A stretch of 64,000 nt of DNA. Source: Mycobacterium adipatum. GTDB lineage: Bacteria > Actinomycetota > Actinomycetes > Mycobacteriales > Mycobacteriaceae. The notes under the pieces were generated by a model, which was given only the letters and a program-made list of their open reading frames with translations, had not been told where the DNA came from and searched no databases. Made by a program: the position numbers and the translations under genes. Positions 54,826-64,000 of this stretch are shown here, piece after piece (position 1 is the stretch's first letter; every line of letters begins with the position of its first letter). The stretch spans positions 2,790,001 to 2,854,000 of the forward strand of contig NZ_CP015596.1 in NCBI RefSeq assembly GCF_001644575.1. Direction: 5' to 3'.

Positions 54826-55737
54826 CTACCCGGGCGGGCTACCCGCGGTGGCATAGGCCAGCGCCTCGCCCACGGTCGTGTGGTGGAACACGAAACCGGC
54901 CTGCTCGAGTGCGGCCGGGATGGCCCGCTGGCCACCGAGCAGGCCCTCGTCGGCGAACTCACCGAGCACGGCGCGCAGTGCAAAGCCGGGCGCGATCATC
55001 GGCGTCGGCCGGTTCAGGGCACGTCCGAGGGCGGAGGTGAACTCGCCGTTGGTGACCGGCGCCGGCCCGGTGACATTGACCGCACCGGACAGCGCGCCGT
55101 GCGAGATGGCGAACAGCATCGCGCGCACCTGATCCTCGAGGCTGATCCAGGGAAGGTACTGCCGTCCGTTGCCGAGGCGGGCGCCCAGGCCCAGCCCGAA
55201 CAGCGGTCGCAACCGGCCGAGCATGCCGCCGCTGGGGGACAGCACCAGCCCGGTCCGCAGCAGCACCACCCGGGCTCCGGCAGCGGCGGCGGCCGCCGTG
55301 GCGACCTCCCAGTCCACGCACAACCGGGCCAGGAAACCGGTGCCGTGTGGGGTGTTCTCGTCCACCACCCGGTCGCGGGTGTCGCCGTAGTAGCCGACCG
55401 CGCTGGCATTCAGCAGCACGGGCACCCCGGCGTCGGCGACCGCGGCGGCGAGCACCTCGGTGGGGCCGATCCGGCTGTCACGCAGGCTCTGCTTGAACGC
55501 ACCCGACCAGCGCTTCTCGCCGACGCCCACCCCGCACAGGTTGACCACCACGTCCACCCCGGCCAACGCGGCGATATCGAACTCACCGGTGTCCGGGTTC
55601 CAGAACACCTCGTCGGCGCTCGACGGGCCGCGACGCACGAGCCGGATCACCCGGTGGTCGGCGGTGCGCAACGCCGTTGTCAGAGCGGAGCCGATCAGAC
55701 CCGAGGATCCCGCGATTGCGACGACCATGCCCGCCAT
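54826..55737 (-). CDS. TIGR01777-family NAD-dependent epimerase/dehydratase-like protein
   Basis: The 303-residue SDR-like protein has the N-terminal nucleotide motif [50 protein letters not shown] and the terminal DUF1731 ([29 protein letters not shown]). It is equivalent to Rv2216. It sits between sucB (3-bp gap) and lipB. Its biochemical role is unknown. Confidence 0.92.
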   Translation of the reverse strand: MAGMVVAIAGSSGLIGSALTTALRTADHRVIRLVRRGPSSADEVFWNPDTGEFDIAALAGVDVVVNLCGVGVGEKRWSGAFKQSLRDSRIGPTEVLAAAVADAGVPVLLNASAVGYYGDTRDRVVDENTPHGTGFLARLCVDWEVATAAAAAAGARVVLLRTGLVLSPSGGMLGRLRPLFGLGLGARLGNGRQYLPWISLEDQVRAMLFAISHGALSGAVNVTGPAPVTNGEFTSALGRALNRPTPMIAPGFALRAVLGEFADEGLLGGQRAIPAALEQAGFVFHHTTVGEALAYATAGSPPG

Positions 55738-55740
55738 CGG

Positions 55741-57492
55741 CTACAGCCCCAGATCGGCCTCGAATGCGCCCTCTTCGAGACGACGCTTGACGGTGGTCAG
55801 GAAGCGGCCGGCGTCGGCGCCGTCGATCAGGCGATGGTCGTAGGTCAGCGGCAGGTAGGCCACCGACCGCACGCCGATCGACTCGTTGCCGTTGCCGTCG
55901 ACGACCACCCGGGGGCGCTTGACGATCGCGCCGGTGCCCAGCATCGCCGCCTGCGGCGGGACCAGGATCGGGGTGTCGAACAGCGCGCCCTGGCTACCGA
56001 TGTTGGTGATGGTGAAGGTGCCGCCGGACAGCTCGTCGGGCTTGAGGTTGCCCGAGCGTGCGCGGGCCGCGATGTCGGCGATCGCCCGGGCCAGCCCGCC
56101 CAGGGACAGGTCACCGGCGTTGTGCACGACGGGGGAGAGCAGGCCCTGCTCGGTGTCCACCGCGAAGCCGAGGTGCTCGGCGTCGTAGTAGGTGATCTCC
56201 TTGGTGTCCTCGTTGTAGCTGGCGTTGACGTTCGGGTGCGCCTTGAGGGCGTCGACGACGGCGACCGCGAAGAACGGCAGGAACGTCAGATTCACGCCCT
56301 CGCGCTCGGCGAAGCTGGCCTTGGCCTTGGCGCGCAGTGCCACGATCTTGGTCAGATCGACCTCGTGGGTCTGGGTCAGCTGGGCGGTGGTCTGCAGGCT
56401 CTCGCGGGTCTTCTTGGCGGTGATCTGGCGGATCCGGTTGGCCTTCTGCGTGGTGCCGCGAAGGTGGGCCAGCGCGGGCGCCGCCGCGGGCTTGGCCGGG
56501 GCGGCCGGGGTGGACGCCGCCGCCGGTGCGGCGGCGGGTGCCGGTGCCTTCTTCGCCTCTGCGGCGGCGAGCACGTCCTGCTTGCGGATGCGGCCACCGA
56601 CGCCGGTGCCGGTGACCGAGGCCAGGTCAACCCCGTTCTCGGAGGCCAGCTTGCGCACCAGCGGTGTCACGTACGGCGAACCGTCGCCCGCCGGTTCGCT
56701 CGGGGCGGCCGCCGCGGGGGCGGGTTCGGGCTTGGGCTCAGGCTTCGGTTCCGGCTTGGGTTCGGGTTTGGGTTCGGGCTTGGGTTCGGGCTTGGCCTCG
56801 GCCTTCGGCTCTTCCTTCGGTTCTTCTTTGGGAGTCGGCTCGGGCTCGGGCTCGCTCGCAGCCGGTGCGGCATCGGCGGAACCGATCTTGGCCAGCTCGC
56901 CACCGACCGGGACGACATCGTCTTCCTCGGCGGTGATCGACAGCAGGGTGCCGGCAACCGGCGAAGGGATCTCGGTGTCGACCTTGTCGGTGGACACCTC
57001 GACCAGCGCCTCGTCGACGGCGACCTCGTCGCCGACCTTCTTCAGCCAGCGGGTGACGGTGCCCTCGGTGACGGACTCGCCGAGTTCGGGCATGGTGATC
57101 GAGGTGGCATCGCCGCCACCGGAGGCGGCGGGCTTCGCGGGCGCGGCCTCTGCGGCGGGCGCCTCTTCTTCGGCTTCTTCTTCGGCGGCCGGCTCGGGTT
57201 CCGGTTCGGCTTCCTCGGCGGGTGCGGAATCGCCCGAGTCGCCGGTGGATTCACCCTCCTCGCCGATCAGGGCGAGGTCGCCACCGACCTCGACGACGTC
57301 ATCCTCGGCCGCGATGATCTTGGTGAGTACACCGGCGGCGGGCGACGGGATCTCGGTGTCGACCTTGTCGGTACTGACCTCGAGCAGTGGTTCGTCGACG
57401 GCGACGGTGTCGCCCTCCTGCTTGAGCCATCGCGTGACGGTCCCCTCGGTGACGCTCTCACCGAGTGCGGGCATCTGGACGGAGATTGCCAT
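55741..57492 (-). CDS. dlaT: Dihydrolipoamide acyltransferase (E2, DlaT/SucB)
   Basis: The 583-residue E2 has two N-terminal lipoyl domains with lipoylated lysines in [13 protein letters not shown] (about 43 and 163), an E3/E1-binding domain ([35 protein letters not shown]) and a C-terminal catalytic domain with the active-site [16 protein letters not shown]. The linkers are A/P/E-rich, including a KPEP repeat tract. In M. tuberculosis this E2 serves pyruvate dehydrogenase and peroxynitrite reductase. ATG 57492 has GAGGAG upstream. It heads the operon with the lipoylation genes. Confidence 0.96.
   Translation of the reverse strand: MAISVQMPALGESVTEGTVTRWLKQEGDTVAVDEPLLEVSTDKVDTEIPSPAAGVLTKIIAAEDDVVEVGGDLALIGEEGESTGDSGDSAPAEEAEPEPEPAAEEEAEEEAPAAEAAPAKPAASGGGDATSITMPELGESVTEGTVTRWLKKVGDEVAVDEALVEVSTDKVDTEIPSPVAGTLLSITAEEDDVVPVGGELAKIGSADAAPAASEPEPEPTPKEEPKEEPKAEAKPEPKPEPKPEPKPEPKPEPKPEPAPAAAAPSEPAGDGSPYVTPLVRKLASENGVDLASVTGTGVGGRIRKQDVLAAAEAKKAPAPAAAPAAASTPAAPAKPAAAPALAHLRGTTQKANRIRQITAKKTRESLQTTAQLTQTHEVDLTKIVALRAKAKASFAEREGVNLTFLPFFAVAVVDALKAHPNVNASYNEDTKEITYYDAEHLGFAVDTEQGLLSPVVHNAGDLSLGGLARAIADIAARARSGNLKPDELSGGTFTITNIGSQGALFDTPILVPPQAAMLGTGAIVKRPRVVVDGNGNESIGVRSVAYLPLTYDHRLIDGADAGRFLTTVKRRLEEGAFEADLGL
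56722..56798 (-). repeat. Tandem KPEP-encoding repeat in dlaT linker
   Basis: About seven imperfect 12-bp units encode KPEP-KPEP in the interdomain linker. Such tracts vary in copy number between strains and could be a polymorphic locus. Confidence 0.75.
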
Positions 57493-57636
57493 GGGTTTTG
57501 ACTCCTCGAAAGTCATCGTCACGTGTGGAATGGGGTGCCCTTCTATCCTGTCATGTCCGTCGCGTGTGGTCGTCGCGGACCGCCGACTCGATGCTCTGGC
57601 ACCATCGAAGGAGGTGTCCGAGAGGAGTAACCCCAG

Positions 57637-57993
57637 TTGGGACTGTTCGACAGGTGGCGGCGTCCGCGTGGCGGATCGCGAGCGCAGACCCGCAAACAAA
57701 CTTCCGCCGATCTGGCCTACCTGCGTGACTGGGTGGCCACCCACACCGGGGTCGAGGCCTTCGTGGAGCCCCAGACCACCGTCACCGAGGTCACCGTGGT
57801 GCTGGTGGCCGCCGACGGCGAGTGGACGCGGCGGCGCACCGGCGGCGACGCCGGGGCGCGCCGGCTGAGCAAACAGCTCGACATCCCGGTCTACGACGTG
57901 CAGAAAGTGGGCTATCCACAGCGCATGCGCGATTACGATGCGCGTCGCCGCATCGAACGCGACCGCGCGCTGCGCCGAGACCTCGAAGGGTGA
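57637..57993 (+). CDS. Conserved hypothetical protein upstream of ephD
   Basis: The 118-residue product starts at TTG 57637 ([17 protein letters not shown]), preceded by GAGAGGAG. It is a small alpha/beta protein with [24 protein letters not shown] and [26 protein letters not shown] at the end. It lies 2 bp before the ephD start, so it is likely co-transcribed. Function is unknown; similar small proteins occur in the dlaT-ephD gap of other mycobacteria. Confidence 0.75.
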   Translation: MGLFDRWRRPRGGSRAQTRKQTSADLAYLRDWVATHTGVEAFVEPQTTVTEVTVVLVAADGEWTRRRTGGDAGARRLSKQLDIPVYDVQKVGYPQRMRDYDARRRIERDRALRRDLEG

Positions 57994-57995
57994 CC

Positions 57996-59762
57996 ATGAC
58001 CGAGACCACCGAACGGTTCGTCGACAGTGCCGACGGGACCCGCATCGCGGTCTACGAGCAGGGCGATCCGGACGGGCCGACGGTGGTGCTGGTGCACGGC
58101 TGGCCGGACTCCCACGTGCTGTGGGACGGCGTCGCCCCGCTGCTCGCCGAGGGCTACCGGGTGATCCGGTACGACAATCGTGGCGTCGGAAAATCTGCGG
58201 TGCCCCAACACCATTCGAGCTACACCATGGCGCGGTTCGCCGACGATTTCGACGCGGTGGCCAGGGCGGTCGGCGGGGGCCGGCCCGTGCACGTGTTGGC
58301 TCACGACTGGGGTTCGGTCGGGGTGTGGGAGTACCTGGCCCGGCCCGGCTCGGCGGATGTGGTGGCCTCGTTCACGTCGGTGTCCGGGCCCAGCGGCGAC
58401 CACATCAATCGCTTCGTCATCGACGGACTCAAGCGGCCCTACCGGCCGCGCCGATTCCTGCGCTCCCTCGGCCAGCTCGGCCGGTTGTCCTACATGGCCG
58501 CGTTCTCGACGCCGGTGCTCGCGCCGGCGGCCGTGCGGGTTGCGTTCGCGCGCGGCGGGATGCGGCGCCGGTTGCTCGCGGACGGCATCGCCCCCGATAA
58601 CATCCACCATTCCCGCGCGCTCGTCGGCGATGCCGTCAACAGCATGAAGGTGTACCGGGCGAACTTCTTTCCCGGCCTGCGCCACGCCCGGACCGATCAT
58701 CGCGTCGACGTCCCGGTTCAGCTGATCGTGAACACCCGCGACCCCTACGTGCGGTCCTACTCGTACGCCGACATCCCGAACTGGGCGGCGCGGCTGTGGC
58801 GTCGCGACCTGATCGCCGGGCACTGGGCGCCGATGTCGCACCCGGCCCAGCTGGCCCGTGCCGTCACCGAACTCGTCGACCATCTCGGTGGTGCGCCGGC
58901 GAGCCGGGAACTCGCCCGCGCCGAGGTGGGAGTCGAGCGCGCCCCGTTCGGAGATCAGCTGGTGTCGGTGACCGGCGCGGGCAGCGGGATCGGGCGCGCC
59001 ACGGCGCTGGCCTTCGCCGCGCACGGCGCGGAGATCGTGGTGAGCGATATCGACGAGAACGCGGCGGCGGCAACGGCCGCCGAGATCACCGCCGGGGGCG
59101 GGACCGCACACGCCTACCGCCTCGACGTGGCCGACGCCGACGCGGTGCAACGGTTCGCCGAGCAGGTGTGCGCAACGCACGGGGTGCCCGATGTGCTGGT
59201 CAACAATGCCGGTGTCGGGCACGCCGGGCTGTTCCTGGACACCCCGGCCGACCAGTACGACCGGGTGCTGGACATCAACTTCGGTGGGGTGGTGAACTGC
59301 TGCCGGGCCTTCGGGGCCCGGATGGTGGCGCGCGGCATGGGCGGGCACATCGTCAACGTCGCGTCGATGGCCGCGTACTCACCGACCCAGGCGATGAACG
59401 CCTACGCCACCAGCAAGGCCGCGGTGTTCATGTTCTCCGACTGCCTACGCGCCGAGCTCGATTCGGCGGGGATCGGGCTCACCACGGTGTGCCCCGGTGT
59501 CATCGACACCAACATCATCGACGGCACCCGCTTCGACGTGCCGACCCACAAGCGTTCCGAGGTGGAGACGCTGCGGGCACAGATCAAGAAGGGCTTCGCG
59601 CTGCGGCGCTACGGCCCGGAGAAGGTGGCCAAGGCCATCGTGTCGGCAGTGCAGAACAACACCCCGGTCCGACCGGTGACCCCGGAGGCCTACCTGGTCT
59701 ACGGGGTGGCCCATGCGCTGCCGCAGGTGATGCGCAGCACCGCGCGAGCCAACCTGGGCTAG
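57996..59762 (+). CDS. ephD: EphD: epoxide-hydrolase-like alpha/beta hydrolase fused to short-chain dehydrogenase
   Basis: The 588-residue fusion has an N-terminal alpha/beta hydrolase (about 1-300) with oxyanion HGWPDSH and nucleophile Asp104 in AHDWGS. Its C-terminal SDR (about 320-580) has [17 protein letters not shown] and the catalytic YATSK. The M. tuberculosis EphD modifies mycolic acids with an epoxy group. Both active sites look intact. Its stop overlaps the convergent pepB stop by 2-4 bp. Confidence 0.93.
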   Translation: MTETTERFVDSADGTRIAVYEQGDPDGPTVVLVHGWPDSHVLWDGVAPLLAEGYRVIRYDNRGVGKSAVPQHHSSYTMARFADDFDAVARAVGGGRPVHVLAHDWGSVGVWEYLARPGSADVVASFTSVSGPSGDHINRFVIDGLKRPYRPRRFLRSLGQLGRLSYMAAFSTPVLAPAAVRVAFARGGMRRRLLADGIAPDNIHHSRALVGDAVNSMKVYRANFFPGLRHARTDHRVDVPVQLIVNTRDPYVRSYSYADIPNWAARLWRRDLIAGHWAPMSHPAQLARAVTELVDHLGGAPASRELARAEVGVERAPFGDQLVSVTGAGSGIGRATALAFAAHGAEIVVSDIDENAAAATAAEITAGGGTAHAYRLDVADADAVQRFAEQVCATHGVPDVLVNNAGVGHAGLFLDTPADQYDRVLDINFGGVVNCCRAFGARMVARGMGGHIVNVASMAAYSPTQAMNAYATSKAAVFMFSDCLRAELDSAGIGLTTVCPGVIDTNIIDGTRFDVPTHKRSEVETLRAQIKKGFALRRYGPEKVAKAIVSAVQNNTPVRPVTPEAYLVYGVAHALPQVMRSTARANLG

Positions 59763-61273
59763 CCGTTGGCCGCGATGTCCTCCAGCACGGCGAACATGGT
59801 CCGGGTCGGGACACCGGTGCCGCCCTTGGGGGTGTAACCCCACGGACCGCCGGTGTTGTAGGCCGGCGCGGCGATGTCGATATGCGCCCACGCCACATCC
59901 TCGGCGACGAACTCCCGCAGGTACACCCCGGCCACCAGCATCCCCGCGTAGCGCGAGGAACTGACGTTGGCCAGGTCGGCGACCGTCGACTTCAGATCGT
60001 CCTTCAACTCTTCGGGAAGTGGCATGGCCCAGCCGTTCTCGCCGACCGCCTGGGACAACCGGGCCACCCGGTCGCGGAACTCGTCGCTGCCCATCACGCC
60101 CGGGGTGCGGGCCCCCAGCGCCACCGTCTGCGCACCGGTCAGCGTGGAGGTCTCGATCAGGTAGTCCGGATTGTCCTCGCAGGCCCGCACGATCGCATCG
60201 GCCAGGATCAACCGCCCCTCGGCATCGGTGTTGAGCACCTCGACGGTGATTCCGCCGTACTGGGTCAGCACGTCACCGGGGCGCTGCGCGGTGGCCGACG
60301 GCATGTTCTCGGCCATCGGCACGGTGGCGATGACATCGATGGGCAGCTTCTGCCGGGCGGCCAGCACCACCGTGGCGATGACGGCGGCCGCACCACCCAT
60401 ATCGGAGGTCATGTGGTGCATGTTCGCGGCCGGTTTGATGGAGATGCCGCCGGTGTCGAAGGTGACGCCCTTGCCGACCAGCGCGACCGTCTTGCCGCCC
60501 CGCTTGGCGCCCCGGTAGGTCAGCCGGACCAGCCGCGGCAACCGCGACGATCCCTTGCCGACCCCGACGATGCCGCCGTAGCCGGCCCGGGTCAGAGCCT
60601 TGTCGTCGAGCACCTCGACCTCCAGGCCGGCGGCCTCGCCCAATGCCTTTGCCTGCTTGGCGAATTCGGCCGGGAAGAGATGACTCGGCGGGGTGTTGAC
60701 GAAATCACGGGCGGTCGCGACCGCGGAAGCGACGTCGACGGCGCGGGCGGCGGCGGCCTTGGTGGCGGCCTTCGCGTCGGATGCCAGTGCGACGATCTTG
60801 GTCAGACCCTTGTCCTTGGGTGCGGTCTTGTCGCTGCGGAAATCGGTGAACCGGTAGCCGCCCAGGATCAGGCCCTCGAGGGCGGCCTCCAGATCCAGGA
60901 CCGACAGTGCGGTGACGACGGTGCCGACCTTGTCCAGCGCGCGGGCCGCGGCCCCCGCGGCGCGGCGGATCGTGTCGGCCGGCCACTCGCCGCCCGCGTC
61001 ACCGAGGCCGACGGTCAACACGCTGGCCACCGGCAGCCCGGCGATCACCAGCCGGTGCAGCTGCCCCTCGGCGCCGGTCGCGTTCAGCGCCGAGAGCGCG
61101 GACTCGATGGCGTCGACGGCCTCGGCGTCGAGCACCGCGTCCACCCCGACGGTTCTCGGGCCGGTATCGCCGGTGACCACTGGGAGCACCAGCACGGCTT
61201 CGGCGACGCCCCTGCCGGGCAGGGACGAGCTGACGGTGACGGTGGGGGCCTGGTATCCGGGTGCGCTGCTCAC
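59759..61273 (-). CDS. pepB: Leucyl aminopeptidase PepB (M17)
   Basis: The 504-residue peptidase has [39 protein letters not shown] (metal Lys/Asp residues), the signature [13 protein letters not shown] and [17 protein letters not shown] 61273 is preferred over GTG 61279 because a -10 box TAGGGT ends 7 nt upstream of it. It forms hexamers with two metals per site in the family. Confidence 0.95.
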   Translation of the reverse strand: MSSAPGYQAPTVTVSSSLPGRGVAEAVLVLPVVTGDTGPRTVGVDAVLDAEAVDAIESALSALNATGAEGQLHRLVIAGLPVASVLTVGLGDAGGEWPADTIRRAAGAAARALDKVGTVVTALSVLDLEAALEGLILGGYRFTDFRSDKTAPKDKGLTKIVALASDAKAATKAAAARAVDVASAVATARDFVNTPPSHLFPAEFAKQAKALGEAAGLEVEVLDDKALTRAGYGGIVGVGKGSSRLPRLVRLTYRGAKRGGKTVALVGKGVTFDTGGISIKPAANMHHMTSDMGGAAAVIATVVLAARQKLPIDVIATVPMAENMPSATAQRPGDVLTQYGGITVEVLNTDAEGRLILADAIVRACEDNPDYLIETSTLTGAQTVALGARTPGVMGSDEFRDRVARLSQAVGENGWAMPLPEELKDDLKSTVADLANVSSSRYAGMLVAGVYLREFVAEDVAWAHIDIAAPAYNTGGPWGYTPKGGTGVPTRTMFAVLEDIAANG

Positions 61274-61280
61274 CCGCACA

Positions 61281-61286
61281 ACCCTA
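61281..61286 (-). promoter_or_regulatory. -10 box of pepB (leaderless type)
   Basis: On the minus strand TAGGGT is followed by 7 nt and the GTG at 61273. Confidence 0.45.
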
Positions 61287-62366
61287 GACAGGAATCAGCG
61301 GGTACGCGTCGACCGGCTCGTCGAAGCCCTTCAGCCGGAGCGGCACCGCGGCGCCGGTCGCCCTGCCCGGTGTCAACGCGTGCACCGATTCCGAGAGCAG
61401 GATCTGTCCGGGTGCCGCGGCGGCGACCAGGCGGGCCGCCCGGTTCACCGGGTTGCCGAAGTAATCCCCACCGAATGTCAGCACCGTGCCGTGGTCCAGT
61501 CCGGCCCGGATCGGCAGGCCGGCCTCGGCCGCGCGTGGGTGCCCGACGATCTGCTCGGCGATGCGCACCAGTGGCTCGGGTCCCGGCGTCACCCACATCA
61601 CCTCGTCGCCGATGAACTTCACCAGCCGTCCGCCCGCGGAATGGATGACATCGGCTGCGGCGGAGCTGAATTCGTTGAGCAACGCGGTCAGTTCCGGGAT
61701 GGCCAGGGTCTGGGTCAGTGAGGTGAACCCGGACAGATCGGCGAATCCGACACCGCACACCACCGTCGCCGGATCCGCCCGGGCCACCTTCTCGAAGTAC
61801 AGCCGGGTGGTCCGCAGGTGATGGCGGTGCACGGCATCCATCAGGGCGCCGAGTCGCGGGACGAACTCCGCAGCGGCGCGGTAGGCCCTGGCCGTGCGGT
61901 ACTCGTCGTGCGATTGCTCGATCTGGATATCCGGGGTGCCGGCGCGGATCATCGAGGCCACCGCCTCGGAGAGCCTCGCCATGCCCGAGCCCAGCACCCG
62001 CAGCAGCGCGGTGGCGGCCTCGTCGCCGAGGACGGCGCGCATATCGGCCCAGGTGGCCAACCCGTCCACATCGGCCTGGCTGAGTGCGATCTCCTCCGGC
62101 CCGGCGACGGTGAGACCGAGTGCAGCCCACGCCCGCGCCACGTCGGGGACCGCAAGCCCGAGCGCCTGCGCCGCGGTCGTCAGGCTGTGCACGGGTGGGC
62201 CGGTCAGCTGGATCGCGTCACCGGCCAGGCCGAAGAGTCGCCCGCGCCGCTCGGCGTCGACCATCTCCTCGGCGCTGAAGCCGAGCCCGGCCAGGTACTC
62301 GATCAGCGCAGCCCGGTCGCGCGCGTCGGCGATCCCGGCGGCCTGCAGCGCGTCGAAATCCACCAT
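61284..62366 (-). CDS. Class III adenylate cyclase with N-terminal regulatory domain (Rv2212 type)
   Basis: The 360-residue protein has an N-terminal helical autoinhibitory/pH-sensing type domain (about 1-170) and a C-terminal cyclase domain (about 185-355). [13 protein letters not shown] carries the first metal Asp. [15 protein letters not shown] carries the second metal Asp and the substrate lysine region, and [18 protein letters not shown] the transition-state residues. The M. tuberculosis homologue makes cAMP. Its 3' end comes within 15 bp of pepB, giving a possible operon. It is divergent from gcvT with a 44-bp gap. Confidence 0.92.
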   Translation of the reverse strand: MVDFDALQAAGIADARDRAALIEYLAGLGFSAEEMVDAERRGRLFGLAGDAIQLTGPPVHSLTTAAQALGLAVPDVARAWAALGLTVAGPEEIALSQADVDGLATWADMRAVLGDEAATALLRVLGSGMARLSEAVASMIRAGTPDIQIEQSHDEYRTARAYRAAAEFVPRLGALMDAVHRHHLRTTRLYFEKVARADPATVVCGVGFADLSGFTSLTQTLAIPELTALLNEFSSAAADVIHSAGGRLVKFIGDEVMWVTPGPEPLVRIAEQIVGHPRAAEAGLPIRAGLDHGTVLTFGGDYFGNPVNRAARLVAAAAPGQILLSESVHALTPGRATGAAVPLRLKGFDEPVDAYPLIPV

Positions 62367-62398
62367 CGGGGCCAGTGTGCCAGCAGCGAGCCCAGCAT

Positions 62399-62404
62399 TA
62401 GGGT
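62399..62404 (+). promoter_or_regulatory. -10 box of gcvT (leaderless type)
   Basis: TAGGGT is followed by 6 nt and GTG 62411, which is the start that matches the family N-terminus. Confidence 0.5.
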
Positions 62405-62410
62405 GTGTTC

Positions 62411-63508
62411 GTGAGTGACAACCTGCTGCACGGCCCGCTGGAAGAACAACACCGCGCACTGGGCGCCAACTTCGCCGAGTTCGGCGGCTGGCTGATGCCG
62501 GTGTCGTATGCGGGAACCGTCGCCGAGCACACCGCCACCCGCACCACCGTCGGCCTGTTCGACGTCAGTCACCTGGGCAAGGCCAAGGTGGCGGGCCCGG
62601 GTGCGGCGGCCTTCGTCAACAGCGCATTCACCAACGACCTCGACCGGATCGGGCCGGGCAAGGCGCAGTACACGTTGTGCTGCAACGAAGCCGGCGGCGT
62701 CATCGACGATCTGATCGCCTACTACGTCGCCGACGACGAGATCTTCCTGGTGCCCAACGCCGCCAACACGGCCGCCGTCGTCGCCGAACTGCAGCGCCTC
62801 GCCCCGGCCGGGCTGACCATCACCGACGAGCACCGCTCGTATGCGGTGCTGGCGGTGCAGGGGCCCAAGGCCGGCGAGATCGTCGCGGGCCTGGGGCTGC
62901 CCACCACGATGGACTACATGGGTTTCGCCGACGGGGAGGCGGTCGGTGTGCCCACCCGGGTGTGCCGCACCGGCTACACCGGTGAGCACGGCTTCGAGCT
63001 GCTGCCGCCGTGGGATCGCGCAGGCGCGGTGTTCGACGCGCTGGTCGAGGCGGTGCGCGCCGTCGGTGGTGAGCCGGCCGGCCTCGGTGCCCGCGACACC
63101 CTGCGCACCGAGATGGGTTACCCGCTGCACGGTCATGAACTCTCCCTCGAGATCTCGCCGCTACAGGCCCGCACCGGCTGGGCGGTGGGCTGGAAGAAGG
63201 ACGCGTTCTGGGGCCGCGACGCACTGCTGGCCGAGAAGCAGGCCGGCCCGCGGCGGCTGCTGCGCGGGCTGAAGGCGCTGGGCAGGGGAGTGCTGCGCGC
63301 CGACCTGACGGTCCTCGATGGCGAGACTCCGGTGGGCGTCACCACCTCGGGGACGTTCTCACCCACTCTGAAGGTCGGCATCGCGCTGGCACTGATCGAC
63401 ACCGCCGCCGCGATCGAGGATGGGCAGACGGTCACCGTCGATGTCCGTGGGCGGGCGCTGGAGTGCGAGGTGGTTAGCCCACCCTTTGTACAGGCGAAAA
63501 CTCGCTAG
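62411..63508 (+). CDS. gcvT: Aminomethyltransferase, glycine cleavage T-protein
   Basis: The 365-residue enzyme has [28 protein letters not shown] at the start, [52 protein letters not shown] (folate/catalytic) and a C-terminal barrel with [16 protein letters not shown]. It transfers the methylene group to tetrahydrofolate in glycine cleavage, so it also depends on lipoylated H-protein made by LipA/LipB nearby. GTG 62411 is supported by the promoter position. Confidence 0.96.
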   Translation: MSDNLLHGPLEEQHRALGANFAEFGGWLMPVSYAGTVAEHTATRTTVGLFDVSHLGKAKVAGPGAAAFVNSAFTNDLDRIGPGKAQYTLCCNEAGGVIDDLIAYYVADDEIFLVPNAANTAAVVAELQRLAPAGLTITDEHRSYAVLAVQGPKAGEIVAGLGLPTTMDYMGFADGEAVGVPTRVCRTGYTGEHGFELLPPWDRAGAVFDALVEAVRAVGGEPAGLGARDTLRTEMGYPLHGHELSLEISPLQARTGWAVGWKKDAFWGRDALLAEKQAGPRRLLRGLKALGRGVLRADLTVLDGETPVGVTTSGTFSPTLKVGIALALIDTAAAIEDGQTVTVDVRGRALECEVVSPPFVQAKTR

Positions 63509-63519
63509 CCTGGGGGTTA

Positions 63520-63525
63520 TACAAT
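63520..63525 (+). promoter_or_regulatory. -10 box of ilvE (leaderless type)
   Basis: TACAAT is followed by 6 nt and ATG 63532. It is the best -10 match among the leaderless promoters in this window. Confidence 0.55.
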
Positions 63526-63531
63526 CGGCAC

Positions 63532-64000
63532 ATGACCGACGGCCCCCTCGAATTCACGCTTGCCCGCAACCCGTCTCCGGCAAGCGATGAAGTACGAGCC
63601 GGCATCCTGGCCGATCCGGGTTTCGGCCGCTATCACACCGACCACATGGTGTCGCTGAGCTACACCACCGCCGACGGTTGGCATGACGCCCGGGTGCTGC
63701 CCTACGGCCCCATCGAGCTGGATCCGTCGGCGATCGTGCTGCACTACGCGCAGGAGATCTTCGAGGGTCTGAAGGCCTACCGGTGGTCCGACGATTCCAT
63801 CGTGTCGTTCCGCCCGGAAGCCAACGCCGCCCGGCTGCAGGCCTCGGCGCACCGGCTGGCCATTCCGGAGCTGCCCACCGAGCTGTTCCTGGAGTCGCTG
63901 CGCCAGCTGATCGCCGTCGACGAGCAGTGGGTGCCGGCCGCCGGCGGCGAGGAGTCGCTGTATCTGCGTCCGTTCGTCATCGCCACCGAACCGGGCCTTG
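63532..64000 (+). CDS. ilvE: Branched-chain amino-acid aminotransferase (partial, cut by window edge)
   Basis: The first 156 codons are visible: [69 protein letters not shown], and [19 protein letters not shown] at the edge. This is the N-terminal half of a fold-type IV PLP enzyme of the BcaT family. The PLP lysine lies beyond the window. It follows gcvT by 23 bp with its own promoter, as in M. tuberculosis (Rv2210c-Rv2211c). Confidence 0.95.
   Translation, partial: MTDGPLEFTLARNPSPASDEVRAGILADPGFGRYHTDHMVSLSYTTADGWHDARVLPYGPIELDPSAIVLHYAQEIFEGLKAYRWSDDSIVSFRPEANAARLQASAHRLAIPELPTELFLESLRQLIAVDEQWVPAAGGEESLYLRPFVIATEPGL

Noticed and set aside
54763..57501. Plus-strand 912-codon open frame opposite lipB-epimerase-dlaT
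   Set aside because: Runs antisense through three recognised genes; the glycine-rich repeats mirror the KPEP and alanine linkers.
58796..61615. Plus-strand 939-codon frame across ephD and pepB
   Set aside because: Crosses two well-defined genes out of frame; no recognisable domain.

Overview
The window is chromosomal DNA of a high-GC actinobacterium, almost certainly a Mycobacterium/Mycolicibacterium species. From about 13.4 kb to the right edge the gene order follows the Mycobacterium tuberculosis Rv2210c-Rv2237 neighbourhood, read from Rv2237 on the left to ilvE on the right. Recognisable members are an MpaB-like oxygenase, cobD, SURF1, ptpA, ptkA, cobC, a NIF3 protein, a zinc-ribbon coiled-coil protein, an RNase H/phosphatase fusion, a CYTH-CHAD protein, panB, two CaeA-type proteases, glnA2, glnE, glnA1, lipA, lipB, sucB/dlaT, ephD, pepB, an adenylate cyclase, gcvT and ilvE. 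These identifications come from reading the translated sequences; no database search was run.

Region 1 (1 to about 9.41 kb) is the right-hand part of an integrated mobile element. It ends in a displaced 3' end of a tRNA gene (9379-9413), the classical scar of integration into a tRNA. The visible part has a probable small terminase, a small serine recombinase with a res-like repeat region in front of it, a candidate HK97-fold capsid-like protein, an M41-like HExxH peptidase, a large terminase, three small zinc-ribbon proteins and several unknowns. One membrane-anchored gene lies on the opposite strand and has lower GC. No tail, portal, lysis, conjugation or replication gene is visible. The element is therefore best read as a defective prophage or a phage satellite with its own packaging genes. 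The left end, with the expected integrase and intact tRNA, lies outside the window.

Region 2 (9.4-13.4 kb) holds accessory host genes: a PadR regulator divergent from an NTF2-like protein with paired operators, a small lipoprotein, a small secreted protein and an orphan sensor kinase. The kinase follows SOUL and MpaB-like genes in one direction.

Region 3 (14-22 kb) carries cobalamin genes (cobD, cobC), the ptkA-ptpA-SURF1 operon and the tightly overlapping cobC/NIF3/zinc-ribbon/RNase H-phosphatase operon.

Region 4 (21.8-28 kb) is variable. It has an XRE-cupin regulator divergent from a thioredoxin-reductase-like/methyltransferase fusion, a complete IS481-family insertion sequence with long inverted repeats and a 15-18 bp direct repeat, a 13E12-family HNH protein, a glyoxalase-like protein and an AraC regulator. 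It ends at rnpB.

Region 5 (28.4-50.5 kb) includes the CYTH-CHAD protein, panB, a WS/DGAT acyltransferase, the caeA pair and the nitrogen block (glnA2-glnE ... glnA1). A GlnR-like box sits upstream of glnA1. A very large secreted protein, with VCBS repeats, a YVTN propeller and an M4 metallopeptidase, is inserted between glnE and glnA1 together with a thioesterase and two DoxX genes.

Region 6 (50.5-64 kb) holds a Tat-type lipoprotein amidohydrolase with an apparent C-terminal frameshift, the sucB-epimerase-lipB-lipA-DUF4191 operon, ephD, pepB, the cyclase, gcvT and the start of ilvE. Many genes on both sides of the element border have a TANNNT-type -10 box ending 6-7 nt before the start codon, the signature of leaderless mycobacterial transcription.
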